The translations under genes were made by a program, and so were the position numbers. 64,000 nucleotides of DNA, taken from positions 434,001 through 498,000 of the forward strand of contig NZ_VOHA01000002.1 in the NCBI RefSeq assembly GCF_007859315.1, given 5' to 3'. Below, piece after piece: positions 23,636-32,405 of the stretch; positions within the stretch are counted from its first letter, which is position 1; every line of letters starts with the position of its first letter. The stretch is from Reyranella sp. CPCC 100927 (lineage in GTDB: Bacteria; Pseudomonadota; Alphaproteobacteria; Reyranellales; Reyranellaceae). The notes under the pieces are model-generated. The model saw only the letters and a list, made by a program, of their open reading frames with translations, ran no database searches and was not told the DNA's origin.

Positions 23636-24601
23636 ATGCCGACCGCCTACCTTGCCGCCGAGGATTTCACGGCACAGCTCCACGAAGAGCTGCGGCGCGC
23701 CGGCGCACGGGTAACGGCAACCCATGATCGCCTGCTGCTGGCCGACGGCGAGGCCGTGGCCAGCGCCTGGGCGGCGAATGTCTGGCATGATGTGCGCGAG
23801 GTCGCGATCGGATCGATCGGCGATGCCGCCGAGAAGCTGCGCGCCGTGCAGCGCAATTGGGCGATGTATGCGCCCCGGCATCATCGCCGCGCATCGCTGA
23901 TCCAGGAGCGCCTGCCGCATGTATCGGCCAAGCCTCTGGTGTTCCCCTCTCCGGTACCGACGGCGCCGCTGGGATCATGGACGTTGCTGGCGCCCGACCG
24001 GCTGCTGTACGCGGCGCATTGCGCCTCGCCGTTCGCCAACGGCGAACTGGCCTTCGTCGAGGACCGCGACGGTCCGCCGAGCCGCGCCTATCTCAAGCTG
24101 TGGGAAGCCTTCACGCGGCTGGGCGCACGCCCACAACCGGATGCGCTGTGCCTTGACCTCGGCGCCACGCCGGGCGGCTGGACATGGGTGATGGCGTCGC
24201 TGGGCGCCCGCGTGATCGCTGTCGACAAGGCGCCGCTGGATCCAACGGTGGCCGAGATGCCGGGGGTCACGTGGCGCGGCGAGAGCGCCTTCGCGCTCGA
24301 TCCGGCATCACTGCCGCGCCTGGACTGGCTGTGCTCCGACGTGATCTGCTATCCGGCGCGCCTGCTGACGCTGGTGCAGCGCTGGCTGGTGGCTGGCACG
24401 GTGCGCAACATCGTGTGCACCCTGAAGTTCCAGGGCGAGACCGACCACAATACGGCCGCGGCATTCGCCGCCATTCCCGGCAGCCGCTTGTTCCACGCCC
24501 ATCACAACAAGCACGAACTCACCTGGGCGCTGCTGAGAAGCGGCGCCGCGCGCGAGCACGAGCCCTCAACGGCGGCTGGGCCTCACCACGGGTCGCAGTA
24601 A
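23636..24601 (+). CDS. RlmM-like FtsJ-type 2'-O-methyltransferase
   Basis: A 321-residue SAM-dependent methyltransferase that resembles RlmM (23S rRNA 2'-O-methylation). The C-terminal half is the FtsJ-type Rossmann domain with the SAM loop LDLGATPGGW (about residues 173-182). A K-D-K-E catalytic set can be traced: K154 in YLKLWEAF, D in CSDVICYP, K in CTLKFQGE and E in HNKHELTW. The N-terminal half corresponds to the RNA-recruiting region. ATG 23636 and GTG 23627 are both possible starts. The last 36 bases overlap the 3' end of the convergent lipoprotein gene. Confidence 0.8.
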   Translation: MPTAYLAAEDFTAQLHEELRRAGARVTATHDRLLLADGEAVASAWAANVWHDVREVAIGSIGDAAEKLRAVQRNWAMYAPRHHRRASLIQERLPHVSAKPLVFPSPVPTAPLGSWTLLAPDRLLYAAHCASPFANGELAFVEDRDGPPSRAYLKLWEAFTRLGARPQPDALCLDLGATPGGWTWVMASLGARVIAVDKAPLDPTVAEMPGVTWRGESAFALDPASLPRLDWLCSDVICYPARLLTLVQRWLVAGTVRNIVCTLKFQGETDHNTAAAFAAIPGSRLFHAHHNKHELTWALLRSGAAREHEPSTAAGPHHGSQ

Positions 24602-24829
24602 AGGCAGCTGGCGCACCCGGGGAGGTCGGTAGCTGGTGTCCTGGTAGCGGTAGCTGTCTTTGACGCGATAGCGGCCGCCACCGTAATCACCGCCGCGGTA
24701 ATAACCGTCGCCGGCATAGCCACCGCCGTAGTAGCCATCGCGGTAGTAGGAGGAGCCTGGACCATGGTCGGATACGCAGGCCGACAGCACAACGGCGGCA
24801 GCCATCAAGAGCAGTGCAAGACGGGACAT
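24566..24829 (-). CDS. small tyrosine/glycine-rich lipoprotein, copy 1
   Basis: An 87-residue putative outer-membrane lipoprotein. The signal peptide MSRLALLLMAAAVVLSAC ends in a lipobox (LSAC). The mature part is low complexity, dominated by YYRDGYYGGGY-like repeats, then basic and proline-rich. It is a tandem paralogue of the gene at 25054-25302: same signal peptide, same SSYYRDGYYGG start. Its 3' end overlaps the convergent methyltransferase gene. Function unknown; secreted Tyr/Gly-rich proteins are often envelope-associated. Confidence 0.7.
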   Translation of the reverse strand: MSRLALLLMAAAVVLSACVSDHGPGSSYYRDGYYGGGYAGDGYYRGGDYGGGRYRVKDSYRYQDTSYRPPRVRQLPLLRPVVRPSRR

Positions 24830-25053
24830 CGTGGCCCCTTCTTAACGGGCCGCCGTCTCCGACAGGAAACGAGGACAACGCGGCATGTGCTATTCAGCGC
24901 AGCCGTGTGTCAGTTCTAAGGTCGAATCGGGGAATCTCGGCGGCCGACAGACCCCGGCCGGCTGGTCAAGTGTAAACCGAGCGAAATGCCGCATGGCGCT
25001 CCGCTGGGCGCCGCCACCTGTCGGCGCCGGTTAGCCACCGTCGCGACGCCGAC

Positions 25054-25302
25054 CTACGGTCCCGGCGGATTGAGCTGTTGCTGCTCCTGCACGCGGCGCC
25101 AGTACCGATCGCCGCGGTCACGGTCGTAGTAACCGCTGCGATAGCGATCCTTCGACCGGTAGCCGTCGCGGTAGCGATAGCCATCACTATAGCCACTGCC
25201 GCCGTAGTAGCCATCGCGGTAGTAGGATGAGCGTGGCCGGTCGTTCTGTACGCAGGCGGCGAGTGCCAAGGCTGTGACTGCAAGCAGTGCAAGGCGGGAC
25301 AT
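25054..25302 (-). CDS. small tyrosine/arginine-rich lipoprotein, copy 2
   Basis: An 82-residue lipoprotein starting MSRLALLAVTALALAAC (lipobox LAAC), followed by RSSYYRDGYYGG and then alternating DGYR/DRYR repeats. It is richer in Arg and Asp than copy 1. The homology extends into upstream DNA: a 26-base block GGTCAAATTGGGGAATCTCG... at 25391-25416 matches 24921-24946 with two differences, so the duplicated unit includes promoter-proximal DNA. ATG 25302 was chosen since the signal peptide begins there. Confidence 0.7.
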   Translation of the reverse strand: MSRLALLAVTALALAACVQNDRPRSSYYRDGYYGGSGYSDGYRYRDGYRSKDRYRSGYYDRDRGDRYWRRVQEQQQLNPPGP

Positions 25303-25450
25303 CGCGGCCCCCTTCCCACATGCCGGCGCCTGCACCTGCAGGCGCGAAAGACGGCTCCTTTGATGTGGGGGCTTGCCATGGCGCAACCAGGGTCAAATTG
25401 GGGAATCTCGGCGGCCCGATGTGGCGATCGTGCGACGGCCGCGGGAAACC

Positions 25451-26710
25451 TCAGGGGCCGCCGGCCGGCCGCTCCGGCGTGAGATGCCGGGTCAGTGCCC
25501 AATACACCAACGCTAGCGCACTGACTGCCGCGCCCAGCACGCACACGCCCGTCCACCCGGCCTCGGCATAAACCATCGTGGCGCCGATCGAGCCGGTGGC
25601 GGAGCCGATCGAGTAGAACACCATGTAGCCTGCGGTCAGGCGGCTCTGTGCCTCCGGCCGCACGCGATAGATCAGGCTCTGGTTGGCGACATGCACCGAT
25701 TGAAGCCCGAAGTCGATCACGATCACGCCGACCGCCAGCACCCACAGCGAATACGGCAGCAGCGCAATGGGCAGCCACGCGACCAGCATGAGCGCCAACC
25801 CGATACCTGTCGTGCGCTGTGCCAGTCCCCTGTCCGACTGGCTGCCCGCCCGCGACGCGCCCAGAGCGCCGGCGGCGCCGGCAAGCCCGAACAGCCCGAC
25901 CTCGGTGTGCGACAGCGACAGCGGCGGCGCGCTCAGCGGCAACACCAGCGGCGTCAGCAGCACCGTGATCGCGGTGAAGATCAGCATCGCCAGGATGGCG
26001 CGGATGCGCAGGACCGGCTCCTCGATGAACAGTGTGAACACCGAACCGATCAGGCGCGGATAGGAAATGCGCACGCCGGACCGCGGCTGGCGCGGCAACA
26101 CCTTCAGCATCAGCGCGACGATCACCAGCGTCGCGATCGCCGAAACGATGTAGACCGAACGCCAGCCGAACAGATCTGACAGCGTACCCGACACGGTCCG
26201 CGCCAGCAGGATGCCGATGATGATGCCGCTGGTGACGATGCCGACCGCGCGGCCGCGCTCGCCGGGCCGGGCGAGGATCGCGGCGTAGGCGACCAGTACC
26301 TGCGTCACCACGGCAAGCAGGCCGACGGCGGCCATCGCAGCCAGCAACACCGGCGCCGTCGGCGCGAGCGCCACCGCCACCAGGGCCAAGGCCGAAAGCA
26401 GCGACTGGCCGACGATCAGGCGGCGGCGATCCCAGAGATCGCCCAGCGGCACGACCAGCAGCAGGCCCACGCCGTAGCCGATCTGGGTGATCGTCATCAC
26501 GATGCCCACCGTGGCGTGGCTGATGGCGAATTCGTCGGCCATCGTGTCGAGCAGCGGCTGGGCAAAGTAGACATTGGCCACCGCCAGCCCGCAGGCCGCG
26601 GAAAACAACAGCGCCACGGCGCGTGACAACGACGACGCGGTCACGCCCGCCTCGGCGGCCGGCCGCGACGCCGACATGGCGCCGGGCGCCGTGCAGCTCT
26701 CCACACTCAT
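25451..26710 (-). CDS. MFS transporter (drug/sugar efflux type)
   Basis: A 419-residue major facilitator with about 12 hydrophobic helices. Marks: ANVYFAQPLLDTMADEFAIS in helix 1, the loop 2-3 motif GDLWDRRRLIVGQSL (variant of GxLaDrxGrr) and GSATGSIGATMVYAEAGW near the end. It resembles proton-driven efflux proteins annotated as drug or arabinose exporters. AGGAG precedes ATG 26710. It is divergent from an HxlR regulator across a 26-bp perfect inverted repeat, so it is probably repressed by that regulator and induced by an electrophile or drug. Confidence 0.85.
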   Translation of the reverse strand: MSVESCTAPGAMSASRPAAEAGVTASSLSRAVALLFSAACGLAVANVYFAQPLLDTMADEFAISHATVGIVMTITQIGYGVGLLLVVPLGDLWDRRRLIVGQSLLSALALVAVALAPTAPVLLAAMAAVGLLAVVTQVLVAYAAILARPGERGRAVGIVTSGIIIGILLARTVSGTLSDLFGWRSVYIVSAIATLVIVALMLKVLPRQPRSGVRISYPRLIGSVFTLFIEEPVLRIRAILAMLIFTAITVLLTPLVLPLSAPPLSLSHTEVGLFGLAGAAGALGASRAGSQSDRGLAQRTTGIGLALMLVAWLPIALLPYSLWVLAVGVIVIDFGLQSVHVANQSLIYRVRPEAQSRLTAGYMVFYSIGSATGSIGATMVYAEAGWTGVCVLGAAVSALALVYWALTRHLTPERPAGGP

Positions 26711-26714
26711 TCCG

Positions 26715-26789
26715 CTCTCCTGGTAAAGGGCATGTGGTTTTAATTTGAAACCACATGCCCTTTACCAGGAGAGGTTTTAATTTGCAACC
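26715..26789. promoter_or_regulatory. perfect 26-bp inverted repeat and HxlR operator candidates
   Basis: Bases 26715-26740 and 26748-26773 are exact reverse complements with a seven-base AT-rich loop (TAATTTG), so both divergent transcripts begin with the same leader. Superimposed is a 17-base motif repeated 37 bases apart: GGTTTTAATTTGAAACC (26736-26752) and GGTTTTAATTTGCAACC (26773-26789), each itself a partial dyad GGTT...AACC. These are the best operator candidates for the HxlR protein. Confidence 0.7.
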
Positions 26790-26815
26790 ACTCACTGACC
26801 GGTGTAGACATCGGC

Positions 26816-27259
26816 ATGGTCAAGAGAACCAGCCATCGCAAAGCGCAGTGCCCGGTGGCGCGTCCGCTGGATGCGATCGGCGACTGGTGGTCGCTGCTGA
26901 TCGTGCGCGATGCCTTCGACGGCCTGCGCCGGTTCGGCGAATTCCAGAAGAACCTCGGGCTGGCCAAGAACATCCTGGCAGCGCGGCTGCGCAACCTGGT
27001 CGCGCACGGCATCCTGCAGACCGTGCCGGCGTCGGACGGCAGCGCCTATCAGGAGTACGTGCTGACCGAGAAAGGACGCGGGCTGTTTCCCCTGCTCGTC
27101 GCGTTGCGCCAATGGGGCGAGGATTTCTTCTTCACATCAGACGAGACCCACGTGCAGCTGATCGACCGCAAACGCGGCCAGCCCGTGCGACGGCTGGAAT
27201 TGCGCGCACAGGACGGTCGGCTGCTGGGCCCCGACGACACCATCGTGAAGACGTCGTAG
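26816..27259 (+). CDS. HxlR family transcriptional regulator
   Basis: A 147-residue winged-helix regulator. The N-terminal HxlR signature CPVARPLDAIGDWWSLLIVRDAF is clear, including the conserved cysteine near the start (C12) that in relatives such as YodB and HypR senses electrophiles or oxidants. The wing region RLRNLVAHGILQTV and YVLTEKGRGLFPLL follow. It is divergent from the MFS transporter. The gene ends at a hairpin terminator. Confidence 0.9.
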   Translation: MVKRTSHRKAQCPVARPLDAIGDWWSLLIVRDAFDGLRRFGEFQKNLGLAKNILAARLRNLVAHGILQTVPASDGSAYQEYVLTEKGRGLFPLLVALRQWGEDFFFTSDETHVQLIDRKRGQPVRRLELRAQDGRLLGPDDTIVKTS

Positions 27260-27279
27260 GGCCGACGGCAGTTCGGCCC
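27259..27279 (+). terminator. hairpin terminator after HxlR gene
   Basis: GGGCCGA (27259-27265) and TCGGCCC (27273-27279) form a perfect 7-bp stem with a seven-base loop, starting within the HxlR stop codon. The T-run after it (GTCTTGT) is weak, so termination may be partial. Confidence 0.45.
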
Positions 27280-27337
27280 GTCTTGTGCCGACGATCGCGG
27301 CTTTCTACTCTCGCCGCCTCACGGAGCGGGGGGTGAT

Positions 27338-28312
27338 ATGTCCGGGATGTTGCGCGGCGTGCTGTTGGCTTTTCTGATGCTGTTCGCTTCGGCGGCATCG
27401 GTGTCCGCGGCGGACTACCCGTCGAAGCCCGTACGCTGGATCGTCGCCTTTCCGCCCGGCGGCGGCACGGACTTCCTCGCCCGAACGGTCGCCGTCAGCC
27501 TCAGCAAGAAGCTGGGCCAGCCGGTCGTCATCGAGAACCGCCCCGGCGCCGCGGGCATCATCGGCGCCCAGCAGGCGGCTGTCGCCGCCGCTGACGGCTA
27601 CACGATCTTCAGCGGCGACAACGGCTCCCTGGTCCTCAACCCGGCGCTGTACGCGAAGCTTCCATACAAGGCCGCGGACTTCGCGCCGGTCGGCATGATG
27701 GCGCGGTTCCCGCTGATTCTTGTGACCGCCGCATCCGGCACCTATGCCACCGTGGACGCCGTGGTCGCGGCGGCCAAGGCGGATCCGACGAAAGTCGCCT
27801 TCGCATCGCCGGGCGCCGGCAGCCCGCATCACCTGGCGATGGAACTGCTGAAGGTGCGCGCCGGTTTCGAGGCCCAGCACATCGCCTACAAGGGCGGCCC
27901 TCCCGCCGTGCAGGATGTGCTCACAGGCCAGGTCCCGATCATGATGGTCGACACCGTGTCGGCGCTGCCGCACCTCCAGAGCGGCAAGCTCAAGGCGCTC
28001 GCCGTCGCCGCCGTCGACCGGCTGCCCTATCTGCCGGACGCCCCCACGTTCAAGGAACTGGGCTACGACGGGGTCGATGTCTACGGATGGCAGGGCCTGG
28101 TCGTCCCGGCGGCAACGCCGCAAACCATTCGCGACCGGCTGACCCGCGATCTGCAGGCCAGCCTGGCGGACCCGGATGTGCAGCGGGCTTTGACGACGTT
28201 GGGCCTGGAGGTCACGCCCAGCGACGGCGCGCACATGTCGGCGGTGCTTGAAGCGGAAACAACGCGCTGGCACGCCTTGATCCGCGAGCGCGGCCTGAAG
28301 CTCGAGCAGTAG
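27338..28312 (+). CDS. Bug family (TctC-type) solute-binding protein 1
   Basis: A 324-residue periplasmic binding protein of the tripartite tricarboxylate transporter family. Sec signal peptide ends VSAAD; the mature start YPSKPVRWIVAFPPGGGTDFLARTVA is the Bug hallmark, followed by VIENRPGAAGIIGAQQ, ADGYTIF and PTKVAFASPGAGSPHHLA. No TctA/TctB membrane genes are nearby, which is common for orphan Bug proteins. It is a close paralogue of the Bug protein at 29211-30191; the two flank an IclR gene. The gene context suggests an aromatic acid or related ligand. Confidence 0.9.
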   Translation: MSGMLRGVLLAFLMLFASAASVSAADYPSKPVRWIVAFPPGGGTDFLARTVAVSLSKKLGQPVVIENRPGAAGIIGAQQAAVAAADGYTIFSGDNGSLVLNPALYAKLPYKAADFAPVGMMARFPLILVTAASGTYATVDAVVAAAKADPTKVAFASPGAGSPHHLAMELLKVRAGFEAQHIAYKGGPPAVQDVLTGQVPIMMVDTVSALPHLQSGKLKALAVAAVDRLPYLPDAPTFKELGYDGVDVYGWQGLVVPAATPQTIRDRLTRDLQASLADPDVQRALTTLGLEVTPSDGAHMSAVLEAETTRWHALIRERGLKLEQ

Positions 28313-28328
28313 CGGCATCACGTTCACG

Positions 28329-29147
28329 ATGGCCGCCGGCGACGATCGAGACCGTAGCCGCGCGGCGCGTGGACCACAGCGCGGCGTGGCCGCCGTCGAG
28401 GTCGCCGCCACGATCCTCGACGCGTTGCGCACCGCGCCGGCGCCGTTGGGCGTCACGGCCATCGCGCACGCCAGCGGTCTCGCCCCGTCCCGCGTCCACC
28501 ACTATCTGGTCAGCCTGCTGCGCACCGGCCTGGTCCGCAAGGACGAGACCCGTTACAGCCTCGGACCGTTCGCCATCCGCATGGGCCTCACGGCGGTCGA
28601 CCGGCTGGACATCCAGCACTTCAGCGCGCCCTTCCTGCACGACCTGAGCGCCCGCACCGAGGAGGCGTCATTCTTCAGCATCTGGTCGTCGCAGGGACCC
28701 GTGATCGTGCGATGGCAGCAGGGCAGCCGTCCGCTCACCGTCTACGCCCGCCTCGGCGTCGCCATGCCGCTCATCCGCTCGGCCACCGGGCAGGTCTTCA
28801 CCGCCTGGGGCCCGCCCTCGCCAGTGGCCGACATCGTCGCGGCGGAACTGCGGCGCTACCCGCCGGATCAACGCCGCACCGAACGCAAGGCCGTGCAACG
28901 CCGGACGGAAGAGGCGCGACGCCACGGCTGCGGCATCACCCGCGGCGGCATGCTGCCGGAGGTCAGCGCTGTCGCAGCGCCGGTCTTCGACCACAAGGCC
29001 CGGCTGGCGGGTGCCTTGACCGTGCTGGGCCTGCGCCGCAGCTTTGACGCCGCGCCGGATGGTGCCGCCGCACGTGCCGTGCGCACGGTGGCGCGCCAGT
29101 TGTCGGCCAAGCTCGGCCACAAGATGAGCCTGATTTACGATCGGTAA
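28329..29147 (+). CDS. IclR family transcriptional regulator
   Basis: A 272-residue regulator. The N-terminal winged helix (AATILDALRTAPAPLGVTAIAHASGLAPSRVHHYLVSLLRTGLV) is followed by the IclR effector domain (FSIWSSQGPVIVRWQQGS, MPLIRSATGQVFTAW, GGMLPEVSAVAAPVFD). IclR proteins commonly control aromatic or organic-acid catabolic operons and bind a pathway intermediate. It lies 16 bases after Bug 1 and upstream of Bug 2 and the Rieske genes, so it is the natural local regulator. Confidence 0.9.
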   Translation: MAAGDDRDRSRAARGPQRGVAAVEVAATILDALRTAPAPLGVTAIAHASGLAPSRVHHYLVSLLRTGLVRKDETRYSLGPFAIRMGLTAVDRLDIQHFSAPFLHDLSARTEEASFFSIWSSQGPVIVRWQQGSRPLTVYARLGVAMPLIRSATGQVFTAWGPPSPVADIVAAELRRYPPDQRRTERKAVQRRTEEARRHGCGITRGGMLPEVSAVAAPVFDHKARLAGALTVLGLRRSFDAAPDGAAARAVRTVARQLSAKLGHKMSLIYDR

Positions 29148-29210
29148 ATGCACGGTTGTACCGGCTGGCCGCGCCTTCCTAGTGTCGCCTGCTCGCGATG
29201 AGGAGGCGAC

Positions 29211-30191
29211 ATGGCGGATATCCGGATGCTGCGCGGCGCGCTGGTCGCCGTGCTGGCGCTGCTGGCGTCGATGACCCAGGCACCCGCGGCCGATTACCCC
29301 GACAGGTCCCTTCGCTGGGTGGTGGCGTACCCGGCCGGCGGCGGTTCGGATTTCCTGGCGCGCACCGTGGCCGTGCGCCTGAGCGCGCAGCTCGGCCAGC
29401 CGATCGTGATCGACAACCGGCCCGGCGCCGCCACCATCATCGGGGCGCAGCAGGCCGCGGTGGCGGCGGGTGACGGCTACACGATCTTCACGGCCGACAA
29501 CGGTTCGCTGGTCTTCAATCCCGCGCTCTATGCCAAGCTGCCGTACAAGGTGGCGGATTTCGCCCCGATCGGCCTGATGGCGCGCTTCCCGCTGATCCTG
29601 GTCAGCACACCGGGGAGCGGTTTCGCGACCGTCCAGGCCATGATCGCGGCGGCCACGGCGGATCCAACGAAAGTCGCCTTCGCATCACCCGGTGCCGGCG
29701 GCCCGCACCACCTGGCGATGGAGCTGCTGAAAGCCCGCGCCGGCTTCGAGGCACAACATATCGCCTACAAGGGCGCCGCACCCGCCGTGCAGGACGTGCT
29801 CAGCGGGCAGGTGCCCGTGATGATGCTCGATACGGCGACGGCGCTGCCGCATCTCGCCGCCGGCAAGCTGAAGGCGCTCGCGGTGGCCTCCCATGCCCGC
29901 CTCCCGCGCCTGCCCGACGTACCGACCTTCAAGGAATTGGGCTACGACAGTGTCGAAGTTCACGCCTGGCAGGGACTGGTCGTTCCCGTCGCCACGCCGC
30001 GATCCATCCGCGACCGCCTGACGCGCGAACTCCAGGCGGCGCTGGCCGATGCCGATGTCCGCAAGGCGCTGACGGACTTCGGTCTCGAGATCACACCCGG
30101 CGACGGCGAACGCATGGCAGCGTACATCGATGCCGAGACGACGCTGTGGCACGCGCTCATCCGCCAGCGCGGCCTGAAACTCGATCAGTAG
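29211..30191 (+). CDS. Bug family (TctC-type) solute-binding protein 2
   Basis: A 326-residue Bug protein with Sec signal ending APAAD and the motif YPDRSLRWVVAYPAGGGSDFLART. It follows Bug 1 almost residue for residue (e.g. GDGYTIF, DNGSLVFNPALYAKLPYK, ALPHLAAGKLKALAV), and the two genes share long stretches of DNA, so they come from a fairly recent duplication. GAGGAGGCGAC precedes the ATG. It is followed eight bases later by the first Rieske oxygenase, so it is probably the uptake protein for that oxygenase's substrate. Confidence 0.9.
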   Translation: MADIRMLRGALVAVLALLASMTQAPAADYPDRSLRWVVAYPAGGGSDFLARTVAVRLSAQLGQPIVIDNRPGAATIIGAQQAAVAAGDGYTIFTADNGSLVFNPALYAKLPYKVADFAPIGLMARFPLILVSTPGSGFATVQAMIAAATADPTKVAFASPGAGGPHHLAMELLKARAGFEAQHIAYKGAAPAVQDVLSGQVPVMMLDTATALPHLAAGKLKALAVASHARLPRLPDVPTFKELGYDSVEVHAWQGLVVPVATPRSIRDRLTRELQAALADADVRKALTDFGLEITPGDGERMAAYIDAETTLWHALIRQRGLKLDQ

Positions 30192-30199
30192 GCGCGGCC

Positions 30200-31249
30200 A
30201 TGCTCAACATGTTCGTGCGCGACTGCTGGTATGTCGCGGCGTGGAGCCATGAAGTGGCCGGCGACTCATTGCTCGCCCGCACTGTGCTGGGCGAGCCGAT
30301 CTGCCTCTTTCGCCGGGCCGACGGTACCATCGCCGCGATGGCCGACCGCTGCGCGCATCGGGGCGCCCCGCTCTCGCGCGGCCGGCGCGAAGGCGATGCC
30401 ATCCGCTGCCTCTATCACGGCATGAAATTCGACGCCGACGGCGTATGCATCGAGGTGCCGGGACAGGATCGCATACCGCCGCGCGCCTGCGTGCGGCGTT
30501 ACGCGGCGGTCGAGCGCAACAACTGGATCTGGATCTGGATGGGCGATGCTGCCACGGCCGATCCCGCCGCGATTCCCGATACATGGTCCCTGGGCCGGGC
30601 CGATTGGCCTTACAGGCCGGGCTATCATCTCTTCGCCGCGCCACACATGCTGATCTGTGACAACCTGCTCGACTTCTCGCACATCGGTTATGTGCACGCG
30701 AGCACGCTCGGCGGCACGGAGAGCATCGCCCTGAGCAAGCCCAAGGTGAGTCGCGAAGAGTCGTGGGTGCGCGTTGAGCGCTGGTTGATCGACGACGTGC
30801 CCGCCCCGTTCCACACGCGGGTCGCCTCATTCCCGGGGCGGGTCGACCGCTGGCACTTCTACGATTTTCACGTGCCGGGTGTCCTGGTCATGCATTCCGG
30901 TGTCCAGGCGACCGGCACCGGCGCGCCGCGTGGCGTGATCAAGGATGCGCTGGAGTTCAGAAGCTGCCAGGCGGTCACGCCGGAAACCGGCACCAGCGCC
31001 CACTACTTCTACGCGGTGCCGCGCAATTTCGCCGTCGACGATCAAACGATCACCGACAGCGTCTTCAACGATATCGTCGTGGCTTTCGAGGAGGACCGGG
31101 CCATGATCGAGGCACAGGCGCGCAACCTGCGAATGACCCCGGACTGGCCCATGGTTCCCATCGCCGCGGATGCCGCCCTGGCGCAGTTCCGCCGCCTGAT
31201 GAGCGAGCGCCTGGCGGCGGACAACGCGGTGCAGACGGTGCTCGAGTGA
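30200..31249 (+). CDS. Rieske non-heme iron oxygenase alpha subunit 1 (VanA-like)
   Basis: A 349-residue aromatic-ring or O-demethylating oxygenase of the phthalate/vanillate type. The Rieske [2Fe-2S] ligands are C51-x-H53 and C70-x2-H73 (CAHRGAPLS; CLYHGMKF). The mononuclear iron site is DNLLDFSHIGYVH, with the two His five residues apart. Known relatives hydroxylate or demethylate aromatic acids and need a separate reductase (VanB type), which is not encoded nearby. ATG 30200 lies eight bases after the Bug 2 stop, implying co-transcription. Confidence 0.9.
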   Translation: MLNMFVRDCWYVAAWSHEVAGDSLLARTVLGEPICLFRRADGTIAAMADRCAHRGAPLSRGRREGDAIRCLYHGMKFDADGVCIEVPGQDRIPPRACVRRYAAVERNNWIWIWMGDAATADPAAIPDTWSLGRADWPYRPGYHLFAAPHMLICDNLLDFSHIGYVHASTLGGTESIALSKPKVSREESWVRVERWLIDDVPAPFHTRVASFPGRVDRWHFYDFHVPGVLVMHSGVQATGTGAPRGVIKDALEFRSCQAVTPETGTSAHYFYAVPRNFAVDDQTITDSVFNDIVVAFEEDRAMIEAQARNLRMTPDWPMVPIAADAALAQFRRLMSERLAADNAVQTVLE

Positions 31250-31267
31250 CCCTCCGATGAGGACGTC

Positions 31268-32335
31268 ATGACCTATCTTCGCAATACCTGGTATGTCGCC
31301 GCATGGGGCGAACAGATCCGCGCCGGGGAACTGGTCACGCGCCGTATCCTCGGCGAGCCGATCGTCATGTTCCGCACCGAGGACGGCGGCATCGCGGCGA
31401 TGGCGGATGTGTGCGCCCACCGCTTCGCACCGCTGCACGCGGGCAAGCTGCTGCCCGGCGATCGGCTGCAATGTCCCTATCATGGCCTGCAGTACGGACC
31501 CGACGGGATCTGCGTGCATAACCCGCACGGTCAGGGCCGCATTCCGGCATCGGCCCGCGTGCGATCATACCCGGCGCTGGAGAAGCACACCCTGGTCTGG
31601 ATCTGGATGGGCGAAGACGCGCCCGATCCGTCGCGCATCCCGGACTTTTCGGTCCTCGACACGGCAAGCCCCCAGCTGACGTCCAAACGTGACTGGCTGA
31701 GGATGGATGTCGATTACCTGCTGATCACGGAGAACCTGCTCGACCTGAGCCACGTGAGCTTTCTGCACGAAGGGATTCTGGGCAACGAGGACACGGTCCC
31801 CGCCGCCATCTCGGTCGAGGAGCGCGGCGCCACGCTGTGGGTCAGCCGCGTCATGTCGAACGTCCGTCCGCCGGGTCTGTTCGACCTGATGTTCAAGCGC
31901 GACGGTGGTCGCGTCGATCACTGGGCCACGATGCGGTGGGATAGCCCCGGCTGCTTCCTCAACGATGCCGGCGTGACCCCGGTGAACCGCCCCCGCGAAG
32001 AAGGGACAGGGATTCTGGGCACGCACTTCCTGACGCCGGAAACCGCGGAGACGACACTCTATCATTTCGCGGCGGTGCGCCAGAACCCGGTCTCCTGGGG
32101 CGAGGCGATCGACACCGACATACGGGCACAGATGTCCGAACTGCGACGGCATGCGTTCGAGGACCAGGACAAGGTGATCATCGAGGCGCAGCAGCGGGCG
32201 CTTCTCGATCCCGCCGCCCGAACGGACCGTCCGGTCCTGCTGGAGATCGACGCAGGGCCTGTACGGTTCCGGCGCATTCTCGAGAGGATGCTCGCTCAAG
32301 AAGCAGCGATGCGAATTGCATCCGCGACCGCGTGA
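31268..32335 (+). CDS. Rieske non-heme iron oxygenase alpha subunit 2 (VanA-like)
   Basis: A 355-residue paralogue of the preceding oxygenase. Rieske ligands are C49-x-H51 and C69-x2-H72 (CAHRFAPLH; CPYHGLQY); the iron site is ENLLDLSHVSFLH. It differs clearly from its neighbour in the catalytic half, so the two probably attack different substrates or successive intermediates rather than forming alpha-beta pairs. It is 18 bases downstream of oxygenase 1. Electron-transfer partners are missing from the window. Confidence 0.9.
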   Translation: MTYLRNTWYVAAWGEQIRAGELVTRRILGEPIVMFRTEDGGIAAMADVCAHRFAPLHAGKLLPGDRLQCPYHGLQYGPDGICVHNPHGQGRIPASARVRSYPALEKHTLVWIWMGEDAPDPSRIPDFSVLDTASPQLTSKRDWLRMDVDYLLITENLLDLSHVSFLHEGILGNEDTVPAAISVEERGATLWVSRVMSNVRPPGLFDLMFKRDGGRVDHWATMRWDSPGCFLNDAGVTPVNRPREEGTGILGTHFLTPETAETTLYHFAAVRQNPVSWGEAIDTDIRAQMSELRRHAFEDQDKVIIEAQQRALLDPAARTDRPVLLEIDAGPVRFRRILERMLAQEAAMRIASATA

Positions 32336-32344
32336 AACTAGGGT

Positions 32345-32366
32345 GCATCGCTTGTGATGGCGATGC
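32345..32366 (+). other. hairpin between Rieske gene 2 and the HyuA-like gene
   Basis: GCATCGC (32345-32351) and GCGATGC (32360-32366) form a perfect 7-bp stem with an eight-base loop. It follows the oxygenase stop by ten bases and has no T-run. It may end or reduce transcription into the HyuA-like gene. Confidence 0.35.
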
Positions 32367-32405
32367 GGCGCGGCGCGTAGTCGAGCCCTGGTGCGGAGGT
32401 CTTGC

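Noticed and set aside
24966-26795. 609-codon minus-strand frame across the MFS and lipoprotein genes
   Set aside because: Out-of-frame shadow of the MFS transporter, Arg/Gly/Ala-rich with no fold; the MFS frame has proper helices and motifs.
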